Of a DNA stretch of 64,000 nt, positions 12,001 through 21,600 are shown one piece after another. The stretch's first letter is position 1, and each line of letters opens with the position of its first letter. The notes beneath the pieces are model-generated. The model had not been told where the DNA came from. It made no database searches and saw nothing but the letters and a program-made list of their open reading frames with translations. The DNA comes from Helicoverpa zea (taxonomy: Eukaryota; Arthropoda; Insecta; Lepidoptera; Noctuidae), in assembly GCF_022581195.2 (NCBI RefSeq), contig NC_061471.1:744001-808000 (forward strand). Direction: 5' to 3'. The position numbers and the translations under genes are program-made.

Positions 12001-13618
12001 TTTTTATATGATCTTTATATTTTATCCATCCCCTTTTTAGATATTTGAGACATGAGGCCAAGGCCTAAGAATTTATTGACCCAATACAAACTGACATCTA
12101 GCTCTAACACTTAAACTTCCACTTCACTGCACAAAAAGGTTAAAACCTCCTCAAGGACATCTACATACATACATAGCAGATTTAAAACCAGTCAAATGCC
12201 TTCTCAAAGAATCAAAGGTATTACACAAAAATACAAAATGCAAATAAAGTATATTCGTAATCTATTTGAGATGATACTGAGCCAGGAAGCCACGCTGAGC
12301 CACTTGGCGCAATCGGTTTACGCGCCAAATTTCTGATGTACCAAACAGCTCACAGTTACTTGGACGTGCAAGGATTACGACTCTGTAGTTTGCCATGAAG
12401 TCTGCGTGTCTAGATGTGGCTGGGAAATTAAATAGGTTTCAAAAAGTCATAGAATGTGTTAGGGGTATATTTTTTCTTGTATAAATCAGTTTGATTTGAG
12501 TTCTTACTGTAGAAATGGACAGCTAATGTATTATACTGTAGTGTTTTTAATACCAGAATAATTAAGCCTTACAGAAGTGAGTTAAACATGGCAAGAAATA
12601 CACTACCAAACTTCCGTTACACAATTTACTTGTGCCAAAAATATGCAAATTGTGGTTTATAATATATGATTTATTCATTGTAGTGGTGTTTGCTGTATCA
12701 GATAAAATCCTAGCTCCCTTCCAGGGCCACATAATCTGAGTTGGCATTACATCTTGACAAAGCGAGCGATTAAACACTCGAGGTGCGATTCGCGCGGGGC
12801 GCGTCGCTGCGACTTTTAGACGAGTGTCGCAATACGCGACTTTTGTGCTCAAAGGGAACGTTTATATTCACGCAAGTGTCGGGATGAAAGATGGCGTTTG
12901 ATTCCCGCACTAAAGCTCTAAAATAAAGAACGGCTTCACTCCGAGGTTATTTGGAAATATGGCTTTATTTGCTCGCCTCTTAACAAAGTTCAAACGGATT
13001 TGAAGTTTTTAATTTGACCCATAACATCCTCTCTTTAAATTTTCCAAAAAAAGATACTATACAAATAAAGCAGCCTAAATACCTAAAGTGACATCTTTTG
13101 TTGCAGATCGGTCACAATCATACGGCCCCCGGCCCAGCGGTTACGTACCGTACCAAAACAACCAGGAACATGGCCGCAGCTTCACCTCAGGCGGCCAGGA
13201 ACAGGGACGAGGTTACAACAACCACAGCCACGGCCCGCGCACCTACAACCAGGGCAACCAAGACTACAGCCAGAACAACCGAGGTTACAGCCAAAACCAG
13301 GGCTACAACCAATCTAACCAAGGTCCAAGCAGGTCAGGGTACGGTTACGGCAACCAGAACAGATTCGGCAACTCAGGAGGTTCGGGTTACAGGAGTCAAA
13401 GTGGAGGTTACGAGTCACAGGGTCACCAGAAGTACGGTGGACATCAGACCAGCCAGCCTACCCAGGGTTACAGTTCTTCCAGCGGCAAGTATGGGCAGAC
13501 CCAGGGTTACAGCACGCAAGGTTCCAGGGACGCGAGGAATAGGTACAATAGTGATCAACCGCAGTCAGGATCCAACAGAAGGTACCAAGGCTCAAGTCAA
13601 GGGGGGTCGTGGCGTTAA
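1..13618 (+). CDS. XRN2: 5'-3' exoribonuclease 2 (XRN2/Rat1), 3' part of the gene, eight exons
   Basis: XRN2/Rat1 is the processive nuclear 5'-3' exoribonuclease that degrades uncapped RNA downstream of poly(A) cleavage (torpedo termination) and trims rRNA/snoRNA precursors. The spliced exons 1-88, 763-931, 1427-1516, 2069-2225, 3030-3225, 3575-3765, 4267-4392 and 13107-13618 join in one continuous frame with consensus GT..AG borders. Diagnostic blocks are [48 protein letters not shown] and [17 protein letters not shown]. The last two are typical of XRN2 rather than cytoplasmic XRN1. The N-terminal catalytic half (acidic active site) lies upstream of the window. The final exon encodes a 170-residue Gly/Tyr/Gln/Asn/Ser tail ending SSQGGSWR. 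Intron 7 is 8.7 kb, far longer than the others, and is full of repeats. Family recognition rests on the visible motifs. Confidence 0.95.
226..375. mobile_element. MITE-like GC-rich hairpin in XRN2 intron 1
   Basis: Two ~43-bp arms (226-268 and 332-375) are inverted copies with about three differences. They begin GGGTCAATcCCCACTGAAAG and run into a GGCCGCTGCCGG-rich stem. A second small inverted repeat (GAGCGCGAGCGCGGC region) lies in the loop, so almost the whole 150 bp can fold on itself. The ends abut TTTA / TTAA, which suggests a TA- or TTAA-type target, but no clean duplication can be proved. There is no coding capacity. Confidence 0.75.
430..565 (-). repeat. degenerate lepidopteran interspersed repeat (CCCGCGG...TAG-ended family)
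   Basis: Reads as an antisense, diverged copy of the repeat seen more completely at 16,745-16,945. The shared landmarks are CCCGCGTCACGTG, CACCCGGATAAA, CCTATAGG and the GAAAGAAATTTTCAAATC block. Confidence 0.5.
601..660 (+). repeat. SINE 3'-tail fragment
   Basis: The block TACTGGAAGCCGACCCC, then AGTTGGGAGAAGGCTC and a GATGATGA end match the 3' tail of the SINEs at 5.7, 38.2, 53.4 and 63.7 kb. Only the tail is present, in XRN2 intron 1. Confidence 0.7.
763..931 (+). CDS. XRN2: XRN2 exon 2 of window
   Basis: Encodes the hallmark aromatic block [20 protein letters not shown] followed by [11 protein letters not shown]. This is part of the conserved XRN core that packs against the active site. 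The acceptor follows a C-rich tract at 751-762. The exon ends in phase 0 at a GTGAGA donor. Confidence 0.95.
1427..1516 (+). CDS. XRN2: XRN2 exon 3 of window
   Basis: Thirty codons, [16 protein letters not shown] through KLMSDP. The [13 protein letters not shown] motif is highly conserved in XRN1/XRN2. Acceptor TTTCCTTACAG, donor GTAAGT, phase 0 at both ends. Confidence 0.95.
1640..1710 (+). repeat. fragment of the 16.8-kb-type interspersed repeat
   Basis: The 3' end of the family only: CGGCTACGGGAAGTC, then GGACGCGAGTGAAACC and a terminal AGCTAGTTA. It lies in XRN2 intron 3 just after the donor. Confidence 0.45.
2069..2225 (+). CDS. XRN2: XRN2 exon 4 of window
   Basis: Reads [20 protein letters not shown] and then [17 protein letters not shown]. 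The [18 protein letters not shown] block marks the end of the conserved catalytic domain. The exon ends in phase 1 at GTAAGT. Confidence 0.95.
2245..2565 (+). mobile_element. SINE with a 5S rRNA-like head
   Basis: Positions 2290-2341 resemble the internal promoter half of 5S rRNA: an A-box-like ATTAAGCAACGCTTGGCACG and then GGATGGGTGACCATCTTG as the C box. The body from about 2430 (GTCTGACAGCCAGTC, GGTTGCCCGGGTAACTGGG) is the same as in the tRNA-headed SINEs of this window. The 3' end decays after TAGGCTAGAAGC. It lies within XRN2 intron 4 in the sense orientation. Confidence 0.75.
2635..2790 (-). repeat. antisense copy of the 16.8-kb-type interspersed repeat
   Basis: TTTTCCCGCGGTATCAACCG, GTACCCGGAAAATATATAGCC, TCTCGGGATAGTCC and AAATCGGTTCGGTAG match the reverse complement of the family (the ACTGGTCCGATTT and ATCCCGG regions). 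Located in XRN2 intron 4. Confidence 0.55.
3030..3225 (+). CDS. XRN2: XRN2 exon 5 of window
   Basis: Reads [20 protein letters not shown] onward. This is the more variable region after the catalytic domain, with the R-N-x-x-G-x-D-x-L-x-V-G pattern retained. Enters in phase 1 and leaves in phase 2 before GTGAGT. Confidence 0.93.
3575..3765 (+). CDS. XRN2: XRN2 exon 6 of window
   Basis: Reads [20 protein letters not shown], then a [18 protein letters not shown] block and RPQIG. It is equivalent to the SPVPxLxDLxxNxVVSxxF(K/L)DP region of other XRN2 proteins. Phase 1 exit at GTAAGT. Reading on past the donor gives a spurious longer ORF. Confidence 0.93.
4267..4392 (+). CDS. XRN2: XRN2 exon 7 of window
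   Basis: Encodes [20 protein letters not shown] followed by a proline-rich [14 protein letters not shown] run. It corresponds to the conserved AGxRMLGH-type segment before the disordered tail. Phases (enter 1, exit 1) agree with exons 6 and 8, so no exon is required in the 8.7-kb intron that follows. Confidence 0.92.
4425..4660 (+). repeat. diverged GGGTTCCGTAGCC-family repeat
   Basis: Starts TTAGGGTTCCGTAGCCAAAG and has GCTGTCCGTCTGTC. It ends near ACGGAACTCTACTCC and CGACTCGCACTT. A longer relative is at 50,350-50,960, and an antisense fragment at 9,330-9,415. Confidence 0.65.
5275..5400 (-). repeat. antisense fragment of the 16.8-kb-type repeat
   Basis: CCCGGATAAAAACCTTCC, AATGGGCTATCTAACACTG and AGACCAGTCCAATAATTTC match the reverse complement of the copy at 16,745-16,945 (GTGTTAGATAGCCCATTAAT and TACTGGTCCGATTTG). 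Confidence 0.65.
5527..5656 (+). repeat. diverged direct repeat, copy 1
   Basis: TTTAACATGTA, TAGGCTG, AATTTTATTG, TGTTA, TCAATAGAGTGTC and ATCTAGAATTG recur in the same order at 6,095-6,215. The SINE at 5,657 inserted at the end of this copy. Confidence 0.55.
5657..5833 (+). mobile_element. 5'-truncated SINE with target-site duplication
   Basis: The shared SINE body and 3' tail (GGGTTGCCCGGGTAACTGGG, CAGCTGAATCCGGTTAGACT, CCGACCCCAACATAGTTGG) end in GGAGATG. It is flanked by ATCTAGAATTGAGTA at 5,642-5,656 and ATCTAAAATTGAGTA at 5,834-5,848, a 15-bp duplication with one mismatch. It lacks a Pol III head, so it is a 5'-truncated insertion in the manner of LINE reverse transcription. Confidence 0.85.
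6095..6215 (+). repeat. diverged direct repeat, copy 2
   Basis: Second copy of the 5,527-5,656 sequence: GTTTAACATGTAGCTCTAGG, AATTTTATTGCTGTTA, GTCAATGGAGTATCGTATCT. The family is not recognised. Confidence 0.5.
9330..9415 (-). repeat. antisense fragments of the GGGTTCCGTAGCC repeat
   Basis: Two short direct copies of TACGGAACCCGACA (with TGACTGATAGT before each) are followed by CGCGACTCGCGCTTGTC. This is the reverse complement of the repeat family end seen at 4.6 kb. Confidence 0.5.
9935..10080 (-). repeat. antisense copy of the 16.8-kb-type repeat
   Basis: TTTTCCCGCGGATTAACCCG, ATAAAGTATAGC, AGTGAAAGTATTACAAATCG and GTTTAGTAGTTTCG are the reversed landmarks of the family. Confidence 0.5.
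13107..13618 (+). CDS. XRN2: XRN2 last coding exon, Gly/Tyr/Gln/Asn-rich tail
   Basis: Acceptor TTTTGTTGCAG, entering in phase 1, then 170 codons to TAA at 13,616-13,618. The tail is built of short imperfect repeats such as GYNQ, GYSQ, GYGN, QGYS and SGGY with scattered Arg. This resembles low-complexity, prion-like or RGG/YG-type tails of RNA-binding proteins, and it has no fold that I recognise. The other plus frame through this exon is also open because the base composition is repetitive, but it is Thr/Arg/Ala-rich noise and does not splice to exon 7. Confidence 0.92.
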
Positions 13619-13638
13619 AATTAGTTCTTTTTTTACAT

Positions 13639-13658
13639 AATAAAAATAGTTAAATAAA
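13639..13658 (+). terminator. poly(A) signals of XRN2
   Basis: Two AATAAA hexamers, at 13,639-13,644 and 13,653-13,658, lie 20-40 bases after the XRN2 stop codon. This implies a very short 3' UTR ending near 13,670-13,685. Confidence 0.75.
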
Positions 13659-13962
13659 CAAGATTTTCTAGACGCATATCTGTGACCTGTCAGAGACAGC
13701 ATTTTGTATGATAGAGTAAATACATCTGTATAATGATTAAGGCTGCCCGTCCATGTCAGACATTTTGTAAGACAGATAATCGGACCGATTTTTAGTACTT
13801 TCTGACCAACTTTTTGTAGGACGAGTGTTGCACTATTGCTCTCAGTGTTTTACTTTTCTCTTACAAAAAGTCGGTCACCGATTACCGGACGGAGGCGGAC
13901 AGCAATGACAGAATGTGGTAATGGTAAAAATTGAGACAAGTTCTCACAAAAAATACCTATAT

Positions 13963-14960
13963 AATAGGGTTGTTTCCTAGTATTCATTTAGTTAAAATTA
14001 AATAAATGCACCGAAAGTTCACAAAACTAGAAACACGATAAGCTATAATATATTATTTATAACTGACCATATATTTTTTAATTAATTTATGAAATTTTAA
14101 TTTTGAGCCTGTGACGTCACGCCATTAAAAACGACGAGAAGAGACCGATGACGTCATCCTTTCTATATTTGACAATGATAAGTATTTGACAGTGACAGAT
14201 ATATCGAAATAACCTCAGAATTAATGTTTTGTTTATTTGCTTCTGTGAAGTTCTGTGTGTTAATTGCATTTAAGTGATACAACTGCTAAAGAATTATGGA
14301 GAAAGGATTTATGAAAGCTGATAGTTCCAATCTGCCAAGAGTAGACTCTTTTATGGTCGCTCAATTCTTTGCCAATAACCAAGATTTTTATTCAGCGGTA
14401 CGTGGATGAACAGTTTATTTAGAGCACTAATGGTCGTATTTCCACAGTCTCGCACAACACAAACCTTGTAGACATTCATTTAATTTAAGTTTTTTGAAAA
14501 AGCATCAAATCTTTTCGAACGCGGACACAAACATAACCTCAACATAAATAAACACAAACTTTACGTTTCTTTGCACCATTTCATTTTTCCGCGTACACAA
14601 CTCAAAACATTTGAGGTATTTTATTTTTGTGCAAATGTATAAAAATAATCTATATGTATAAAATATTATAGTTTTTGTAGCTATTTTATAAAAATACATT
14701 ATTAAAATTAAGAAATCCATTAGTTGGTATGTTAGTTTTTTCTAGTTAGATGTGCTTTAAAATGTAAAGGAATGAATAGACAACGTTGACGTCACAGTCA
14801 CGTGATCTAGCGTTTTCTGAGCAATATTTTAAGACAAATAGAAAAACATGTAATACATAAAAAATAAAAAGATTTGAGACGAAAAATGAAAGAGAGGGTG
14901 ATCTTAAAATTATTTAGAAGCTATCTAAATAGATTTCCGAAAATTGGAAACAACCCTATT
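13963..14960 (+). mobile_element. ~1-kb terminal-inverted-repeat element with small ORF and CRE sites
   Basis: The ends AATAGGGTTGTTTCC (13,963-13,977) and GGAAACAACCCTATT (14,946-14,960) are perfect 15-bp inverted repeats. Within them are TGACGTCA palindromes at 14,112-14,119, 14,149-14,156 and 14,787-14,794, an E-box CACGTG at 14,799-14,804, and a short ORF from 14,296. No transposase is visible, so this is probably a non-autonomous DNA transposon. A target duplication is not resolvable by eye. Confidence 0.6.
14296..14397 (+). pseudogene. short coding segment or first exon inside the TIR element
   Basis: ATG at 14,296 opens a 34-codon segment, MEKGFMKADSSNLPRVDSFM and then VAQFFANNQDFYSA, followed by GTACGT at 14,398, which would serve as a splice donor. 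Read through, the frame gives VRG and stops at TGA. It could be a real 5' exon, or the truncated 5' end of a larger element-encoded gene. From memory, unverified, it resembles the N-terminus of a multicopy lepidopteran protein family of SWIM/YqaJ-like type. Two TGACGTCA sites lie ~140-180 bp upstream. No downstream exon was found in the element. Confidence 0.4.
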
Positions 14961-15887
14961 GTAAAAATATTATGTCGTGTATATTGTGTCCTACCAATTC
15001 AAATTTATTAGTTCATAAATATGTAAATGTTTTTGATTCTTTTATTTGAAGCTTGATTTATGTTAATTGTGACTGTAAATGAGAAAATTACATGGAAAAC
15101 TTAATAAAATTGAATTGTTTGTTGATAGAAATTTCAACGAATACTTCTATTTAGAAGTATTATTTCGGTGAAAATGTTGATATCCTCTTCTACTAAATCC
15201 TTGCAATGTGACAAAGTATGATTATCACATTTTTAATTATCACAGTTTTAATGGTATCGCACTTAGCGAGTATATTGCCTTCTGACAATCTCATTAACTA
15301 TATGTAATGTAAATCAACATAGCAATGACTACTCTAAGACTGCAAATTCATTAACATTCATAAAATCCTTGTCTAATATGTTATAGAAGTTTATAACTAT
15401 CCATTAATAGTTATAGAATACGAGCAATTAATAGTACCTAATACAAAAATATGATATAAAAAATATATTATTGTAGTGTTGCTACAAAAATAACTACGGA
15501 CTTGGCGGAACTCTACCGTGCATCCAACATTGTATGACATAATATGTGAATTAGTGTATTACTTTAAAATAGTAAAATGACTGTAAAAATAAACAATGAT
15601 TTTTCGTAAATAGGAATTATTTGTCTCGTGTCTCGATTTTCACAATATTGCTATGACACGAATAGTTAAGATTAATTTTGTATAAAAACAAACGAATTCG
15701 GCGTTATGGCAGAAATTGAATAAAAATATCTACACCTCTATTTTGTTGTTTGTTTTATATCTCCCTTCATATAAACTTAAAAGTATTGTTAAGAAAGATT
15801 AAAAAACGGCATGGGTCATATAAGATATTGCCGACTTCCAAGATGTACGTGCGTGCAAGGGGTTACAACTTTACAAGCGTTGTGATT

Positions 15888-15955
15888 AATGCTCAATCCT
15901 TCTCCGTATGAGAGGAGGCCTGTGTCCAACAGTGGGACGATAAAAAGGCTGTACG
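15888..15955 (+). repeat. short interspersed repeat (CTTCTCCGT...ATAAAAAGGCTG)
   Basis: CCTTCTCCGTATGAGAGGAGG, then CCTGTGTCCAACAGTGGGAC and GATAAAAAGGCTG, is the reverse complement of a block at 48,838-48,892. This is a common lepidopteran repeat end, parent element not identified. Confidence 0.6.
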
Positions 15956-16744
15956 TGTAAACTAGGTAACAAATTTTATCAAATCTATCAAGTGAGATAA
16001 AGGGTATTCTCTATTAAAGGTGCAAAATTAAGACCCTACTCTAAGCCAAGTAAAACACAAAGAAGTTAGACGATCCAGACTATTTGCTCGACCATTAGAG
16101 AAAGGATTTCAGAACTCTGTGCCATTTAAGAAAATTGCTAATCATTTATTGACGAAACGAAGACCTTGAAAAACAGTCTTAACCGCACAAATCGATCGAT
16201 GCAGCCGTTACATAGCAAGCCCTTTATACCTATATATGAAATGCATAAATAAATTAAAACACGTTAGTGCACATGTCAAAACGTTTTCCAATATGGCGGA
16301 CAAAAGATTTTCAAGTGGCGCGCGTTTGTGCACGATCAATAGTTTTTATTCTTCTCACAATCGAAGGTAGGCTATGAAAGGAGCCTCTTCAAGTATGAAT
16401 GAAGTTAACGGCGATTTTTTAAGGTCTTTTTGTCCAGGTAGCGTGTAATGGACTGTAAATAATTCGTCGCGTTTAGTTCGCTAATGTGCGTTTTATTATG
16501 TCCGAGGTTTTCGTTTTTTATTACCTAATTGTTGAAAAGTTAACAAAGAAAAAGGGGCACGTAAAGAAAATTAGCATTTACTCCATATGAAGATTTTCCT
16601 CATAAGATTCTTTGATAAAAAATACTCCGATGCACCCACCTAGGTGCGTAAGTGAGTCTCACTGTGAGTTTTTAACGCTGAAATACTGCAAGAAAATATT
16701 CATATTAGATTTGTCCTTACAAAACACTTCGACTACATCCATAC

Positions 16745-16945
16745 TTACCTACTAATATTATAAAGCCGAAGAGTTTCTTTGTTTGTTTGAACGCACTAAT
16801 CTCAGGAACTACTGGTCCGATTTGAAAATTTCTTTCAGTGTTAGATAGCCCATTAATCGAGGAAGGTATAGGCTACTTTTTATCCCGGTACGGGAAGTAG
16901 TTCCCACGGGATGCGGGTGAAACCGCTGGCAGAAGCTAGTAGTTG
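16745..16945 (+). repeat. lepidopteran interspersed repeat, best copy
   Basis: Begins CTACTAATATTATAAAGCCG and passes TTTCTTTGTTTGTTTGAACG, CTACTGGTCCGATTTG, GTTAGATAGCCC and TTTTATCCCGGTACGGG. It ends CCGCTGGCAGAAGCTAGTAG. At least six diverged relatives occur in this window on both strands. It has no coding capacity; the class (LINE 3' end or non-autonomous DNA element) is not determined. Confidence 0.7.
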
Positions 16946-18644
16946 ATAACTAGGTAGATACCTGCTTGAGTAGGTCTTACTACTGTTTCGGCTTCACTCA
17001 TTTATCCAGTAGCATTAGGTGATTACCTAGGTACCTAACATGATTTAGGAAGGGTCCAACCAGATGATGAGTTGATTAAAAATTTTGCTGCATGCGGAAG
17101 TCGACTTCTTAGATAATATTTTATGGGAAAAGGGATGCTGACATGCCGACATCTCTCAGGATCCATCCCATAACCGTGGGTAAATAGTAGGTGTATACTT
17201 ACAACTTATATTCTATGAGTAATATGTAGACATGTATACCTAATTTCATTAATACCTAACTGCATGAAAGAGCCAACTCATGTAGAAAAGAAAGTAAAAC
17301 TCCCATGAAACAAGAAACGCGAAAACCATCGAACTGTAAACTACTAATGGTTTTTGACAGAATCTGCGCACTCACCACATTCACACAGCCGTCGAACAAT
17401 CGATCACGTCCGCGTCGGAGTCAAGCGAATCGCGACCACTTGACCTTCTCAACGCACCTCACAATACAAGATCCGTCAAATTCCCATCAAATTGGGAATT
17501 GCTCATTCACACTCCGGCGACTTAGAAACGCCACTCAAGTTCTCAAGACTGGGAAATCAAAGTCATCTGTCAAATGGAATTTGAATTTTGAATTCGGAAG
17601 CATGCTGCGCGCGCGCCGCGGGTCGCGATACAGAGTCACGCGAGCGCCGCGGGTCGGCGGCGCCACGCTGGCGTCCCGCGCCATTAGCACACTCGCACAA
17701 AAGACAAACCTTTGACACCATTAGTTCATGGTAAAGTGAACATTCTAGATCTTAGCCGGGTTTATGGGAAATGAGCAGAGTTGTAAGGTTTACGGTTCAG
17801 GTGAGATGTGTGTGAGAATGTGGGAATATGGGACTGATTTGTTACATTCCGATGGTTGGGGATAGCGAGTGATTGCAAATTTTTGTTTTATTACGGCAAC
17901 TGCACTCCTCATGACTTGAAACAAATCTTTTTTGCTTATTTGCATGAGCGCTAATTTACACATCGAATAATTATATGATAGGCTTACTTAGGTATCCTAT
18001 CTTTTCATTTCAAATGGACGAAGATGCCCTCTACATTCTAGTTTGCTAATATCATGGTAAGTTCTCTACCTATATCTCTGGGTCCTCTTAAACTTAGAAC
18101 TTAGGGGTACCTATTAGGTAAGGTACGTAAAGTATCGAGGAAGGAGAAGAGATAAGAAGGAAAAGACATTGACGGCCACTGATGATAGTCTGGAACAAGC
18201 TTTGTTCAATCAATCAATATTGAAATCTTTTTTATAATTTTTACAACTTTCCATTATATTTTCAGGAATTTTCATTTCTACAGTTAGATAGGTATGCAAT
18301 GTTGAGGCAATCATTGATTTAACAATGTAGTAAAACTGAAAAATTTTGGTTGAACCCTTCAGAAAATACATTTTCTCCGCTATTTATTTTCCTTCAATAC
18401 AAATAACGGTGAAGAAAATCCGTTCTTCGATAACCTTTTTAGGCCTACAAGACTAACCATGTAAATACATGAAAACGTATCTAAAATGTAATAAGTACAA
18501 GCAATAAAATAACAAACACGAGGCGTTTAACATTAACCCATATTCATTCACCCAAAAACAAATTAATTCTCCCCGAGTCAACACAAAAACTTTAACGGTA
18601 CAGTTTCCCCCCAAATTTTACATTCGGAACACGAACAGCGGCTC

Positions 18645-18682
18645 CCGCTGATTGGTCGGACCCACTCGCCGCCGATTGGCTC
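18645..18682. promoter_or_regulatory. paired CCAAT-box (ATTGG) motifs
   Basis: CTGATTGGTCGG and CCGATTGGCTCAC are spaced 24 bp apart in a locally GC-rich patch, the arrangement used by NF-Y. No transcript start or downstream gene could be assigned. Confidence 0.25.
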
Positions 18683-21600
18683 ACAATTTGACAGTAATGG
18701 CGTTAACTCTACCCTTGCCGGCAAAGAATGTTCTAAGTTCTTCATTGCTTTGATCGAAATTCAATCTTTTGAGCTTGAAGTTAGGGTGCTATATTGGTTG
18801 GCAATTAAATCCAAGTTTAGAAACAAGGATGTAACGCTCTCCCCTCTAGACAGATGTTGCTACATTTTAGTAACAAATTCGCCCACAACCGGTTTGAAAA
18901 AGCTATTGTGTAATTTTTTTTTTCGTATTATTTCGCCTAATTCATTTGTCGTGCGGTTGGTTAGACGTGGAGGGGAGATAACTCATTCCCGGCTTTTGTT
19001 TGCGACTACCGGTTTTTGCAAAGTTGTTTTAGTAAAAGATATAATAATGATTAATGATCTGATATGGTTTTTATGGGCTTTCTGAGTATTTTGATAGCTG
19101 TTAATGGTTCTTGAGTAGATATTTATTTAAGACCTCTTTGTAATAATATGGGTGGGTTAAATCACACCTAGTATTAACAGGGTTAATAATTTGCTACTAG
19201 ATTAGGTAGGTAGGTATTATATTTAGAAAGATTTTATCACTGAAGCATCTTGTAGATTTGCTCGTCTGATTATAACACTAGTGTTGTTGTGTTGAGTAAA
19301 AAGTGATGTCAAGTTCATACCAATAAAAATACCTTATACTGTCCGACTAGGAAACACGCTCAAATCTTTTTGTAGGTACCTACCTACTTACAGCTTCAGC
19401 ATTTTCCATCAGGAATTAGGTAATCTCCAACACCCTTCGCATATCGCTTGGGCAAGTCCTTTACTAAGAAAAACTTAACGAAATGTATGTTAATGCTTAT
19501 AAATTTTGACTATATACACTATAAATGACACCTCTAATGAAATAATCTCTTTTGGTGGTAACAACCGTGAAAGATTAGTAAGTATCTAACGTTTTTCACA
19601 TAAATTAGTTATTCATGATTACAGATGTTAAATTGTAATGTGTAATAATCATTTGTCCGGGAGTAAGCTGGCATGTTATAATTCACAGGCGACCTCACTT
19701 TCAAGGGTCATATATTTTTTATTTTTTTACTTTTTAATAATTCGCGCGGCGCAGCGGTCGACGCTCAAGCACTCCACTCGAGCACGGACCCAAAAAATCT
19801 CAAAAATCCACCCATGTGTTGCTGTACTTTTGACAAAATTTATCGGGGTTCCGTACCTAAGTGATTATGTAATAATGTATCAAATTGCTTCTGTTTTTGG
19901 AATGCCTAAACAAGCGAATCATGAAAGAAAATACTTCTTTAGATGGTGTGACTACATTTAGGTATGTCGTTTTTAACTTTTCTTACTAAGTAAGTAGTGA
20001 GTAGGCAAATGCCACATTTTCTTTGTCTCGTATAAACTATTTCATTATATTGTTTTCTGACTGAAATGTGAATATGAATAAAAAGTAAATATCTGAAAGT
20101 TTAAAAAAGGAAATTCTTTTCAAACTTTGTCTAACAGACTTTCAGCAGCTACCGTCACACGGAACTCTAAGTCCAACAAAAAGCTGGCTCGTTTGACGCT
20201 GTGAATTATTATGTATTTTGGAAAAAATCCATTGTTTCGTAATCTCCCCCGGCGTAGCGTGAAGTGCCATCGAGCGGGGCTGCAGGACTACAATTATGGC
20301 ATGTGGCTGAGGTGCCAACGCATGTACTTATGTAGGTAATGAGCTACAATGAACACCGTTGCGTTTTTCAATAAATTCTATGTGGTGGTTTAATGTGTGC
20401 GTGTGATGTAGGCTTGTATGTGTGTGTGAGTTTCATTGTGTTAAATTAAAACCAAAATCTATAACATAATAGCTGAGTTTGTTATCGGCAATAGTAATAA
20501 TATAGTTACCTAAGTAGTAGGTAGGTAGAACTTTACAGAAACTGCAGAACTTTTAAAACTAGATAATTTTGTAATTTTTGTATCGATATTTTGTCAGAGC
20601 CTTAATCCGAGGGCGAATACCTAAGGGTTTACACAAGTTTAAACGTAAACGGAATCGAACCCGTGCGTGATGTACCTAAAGCTTAGAATTCCTTTCTGTA
20701 TAATTTTGGCATGAAAATTGATTCGACTTGATATCATTCAAGAATTTTGAAAGGGTAGTGGTTCCATCATTATTATACTTTCTAGTGCAAGTTTATCAAG
20801 AACCTACAAACCACATAACACATTACATTGGAACTTCTGCAATGTTTTTCATACAGGAAAATACATATAACCAACCTAAAAAATAAAACACCAATCGCGT
20901 CCGTTAACCCGATTCATACGTACCCACAATAGCGTTCGACATCAAACGTAATGTCCTTTGTGTGCAAAGATCGCGATATTTCCCCATTGTTTCGGTGCGC
21001 GCCATTAGCGGGCAACAATCGTGCAAATGAAAGCGCGCCAAAACCTCTCAGCTGTCAGATCGCGCGCCATTTTCCCTCAAGAGGATGAAAGTCGTGCCTT
21101 TGCCTTTAAAAGTAATCCTTTATGTCCGTTCGCTTTGTGTTTATTTGGAGTAGGTATCAAGGGCCGTACGTAAAATACGAACGTCAAGGACGCTACGCAA
21201 GTCTAAAGGAAATACATAGGTTGTTTGATATAGCATATAACCCTACCTAAGCTACTCAACTACGTAAATAAATCGACTTCCTTCGTGACTATATATCCAG
21301 TATAAAACTACTAAACATTTGAAAATGTACCAACCCAACCAAACTACGATGTAGGTATTATATAAGCATATCTATCCCATGGCTATATATTCCATGGCTG
21401 ATCTTTAGTTTGGCCTCACAAACTCAAAAACTTGCTACCATATCAAAAAATGGCAGATTTCGGGACCAAGCAATTATTTTAGAGACTAGGTGCTTACAAC
21501 ATTACAAGAAACAGAAATAGAATTCTGTATCACATGGATGCTGCGCGTGATTTATTTACCGAAAAATATCCATCCATAACCTGTAACCAAGATAAAACTA

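Larger units (their letters stand above)
4393..13106 (+). other. XRN2 intron 7 (8.7 kb), repeat-rich non-coding
   Basis: This AT-rich intron has no exon I can support. It holds diverged GGGTTCCGTAGCC-type repeats (4.43-4.66 and 9.33-9.41 kb), a duplicated sequence (5.53-5.65 and 6.10-6.22 kb), a SINE at 5.66-5.83 kb, two antisense interspersed repeats (5.28-5.40 and 9.93-10.08 kb) and homopolymer tracts. Open frames of 60-150 codons here lack recognisable motifs and codon structure. Confidence 0.7.

Noticed and set aside
13098..13640. 180-codon frame overlapping the last XRN2 exon
   Set aside because: It is the shifted shadow of a repetitive exon. It is Thr/Arg/Ala-rich, and only the other frame splices in phase with exon 7.
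17305..17715. 136-codon ORF ending in a CpG-rich patch
   Set aside because: Composition changes midway from Ser/Thr/Asn-rich to Arg/Ala-rich with base content; no motif, so chance is the simplest explanation.
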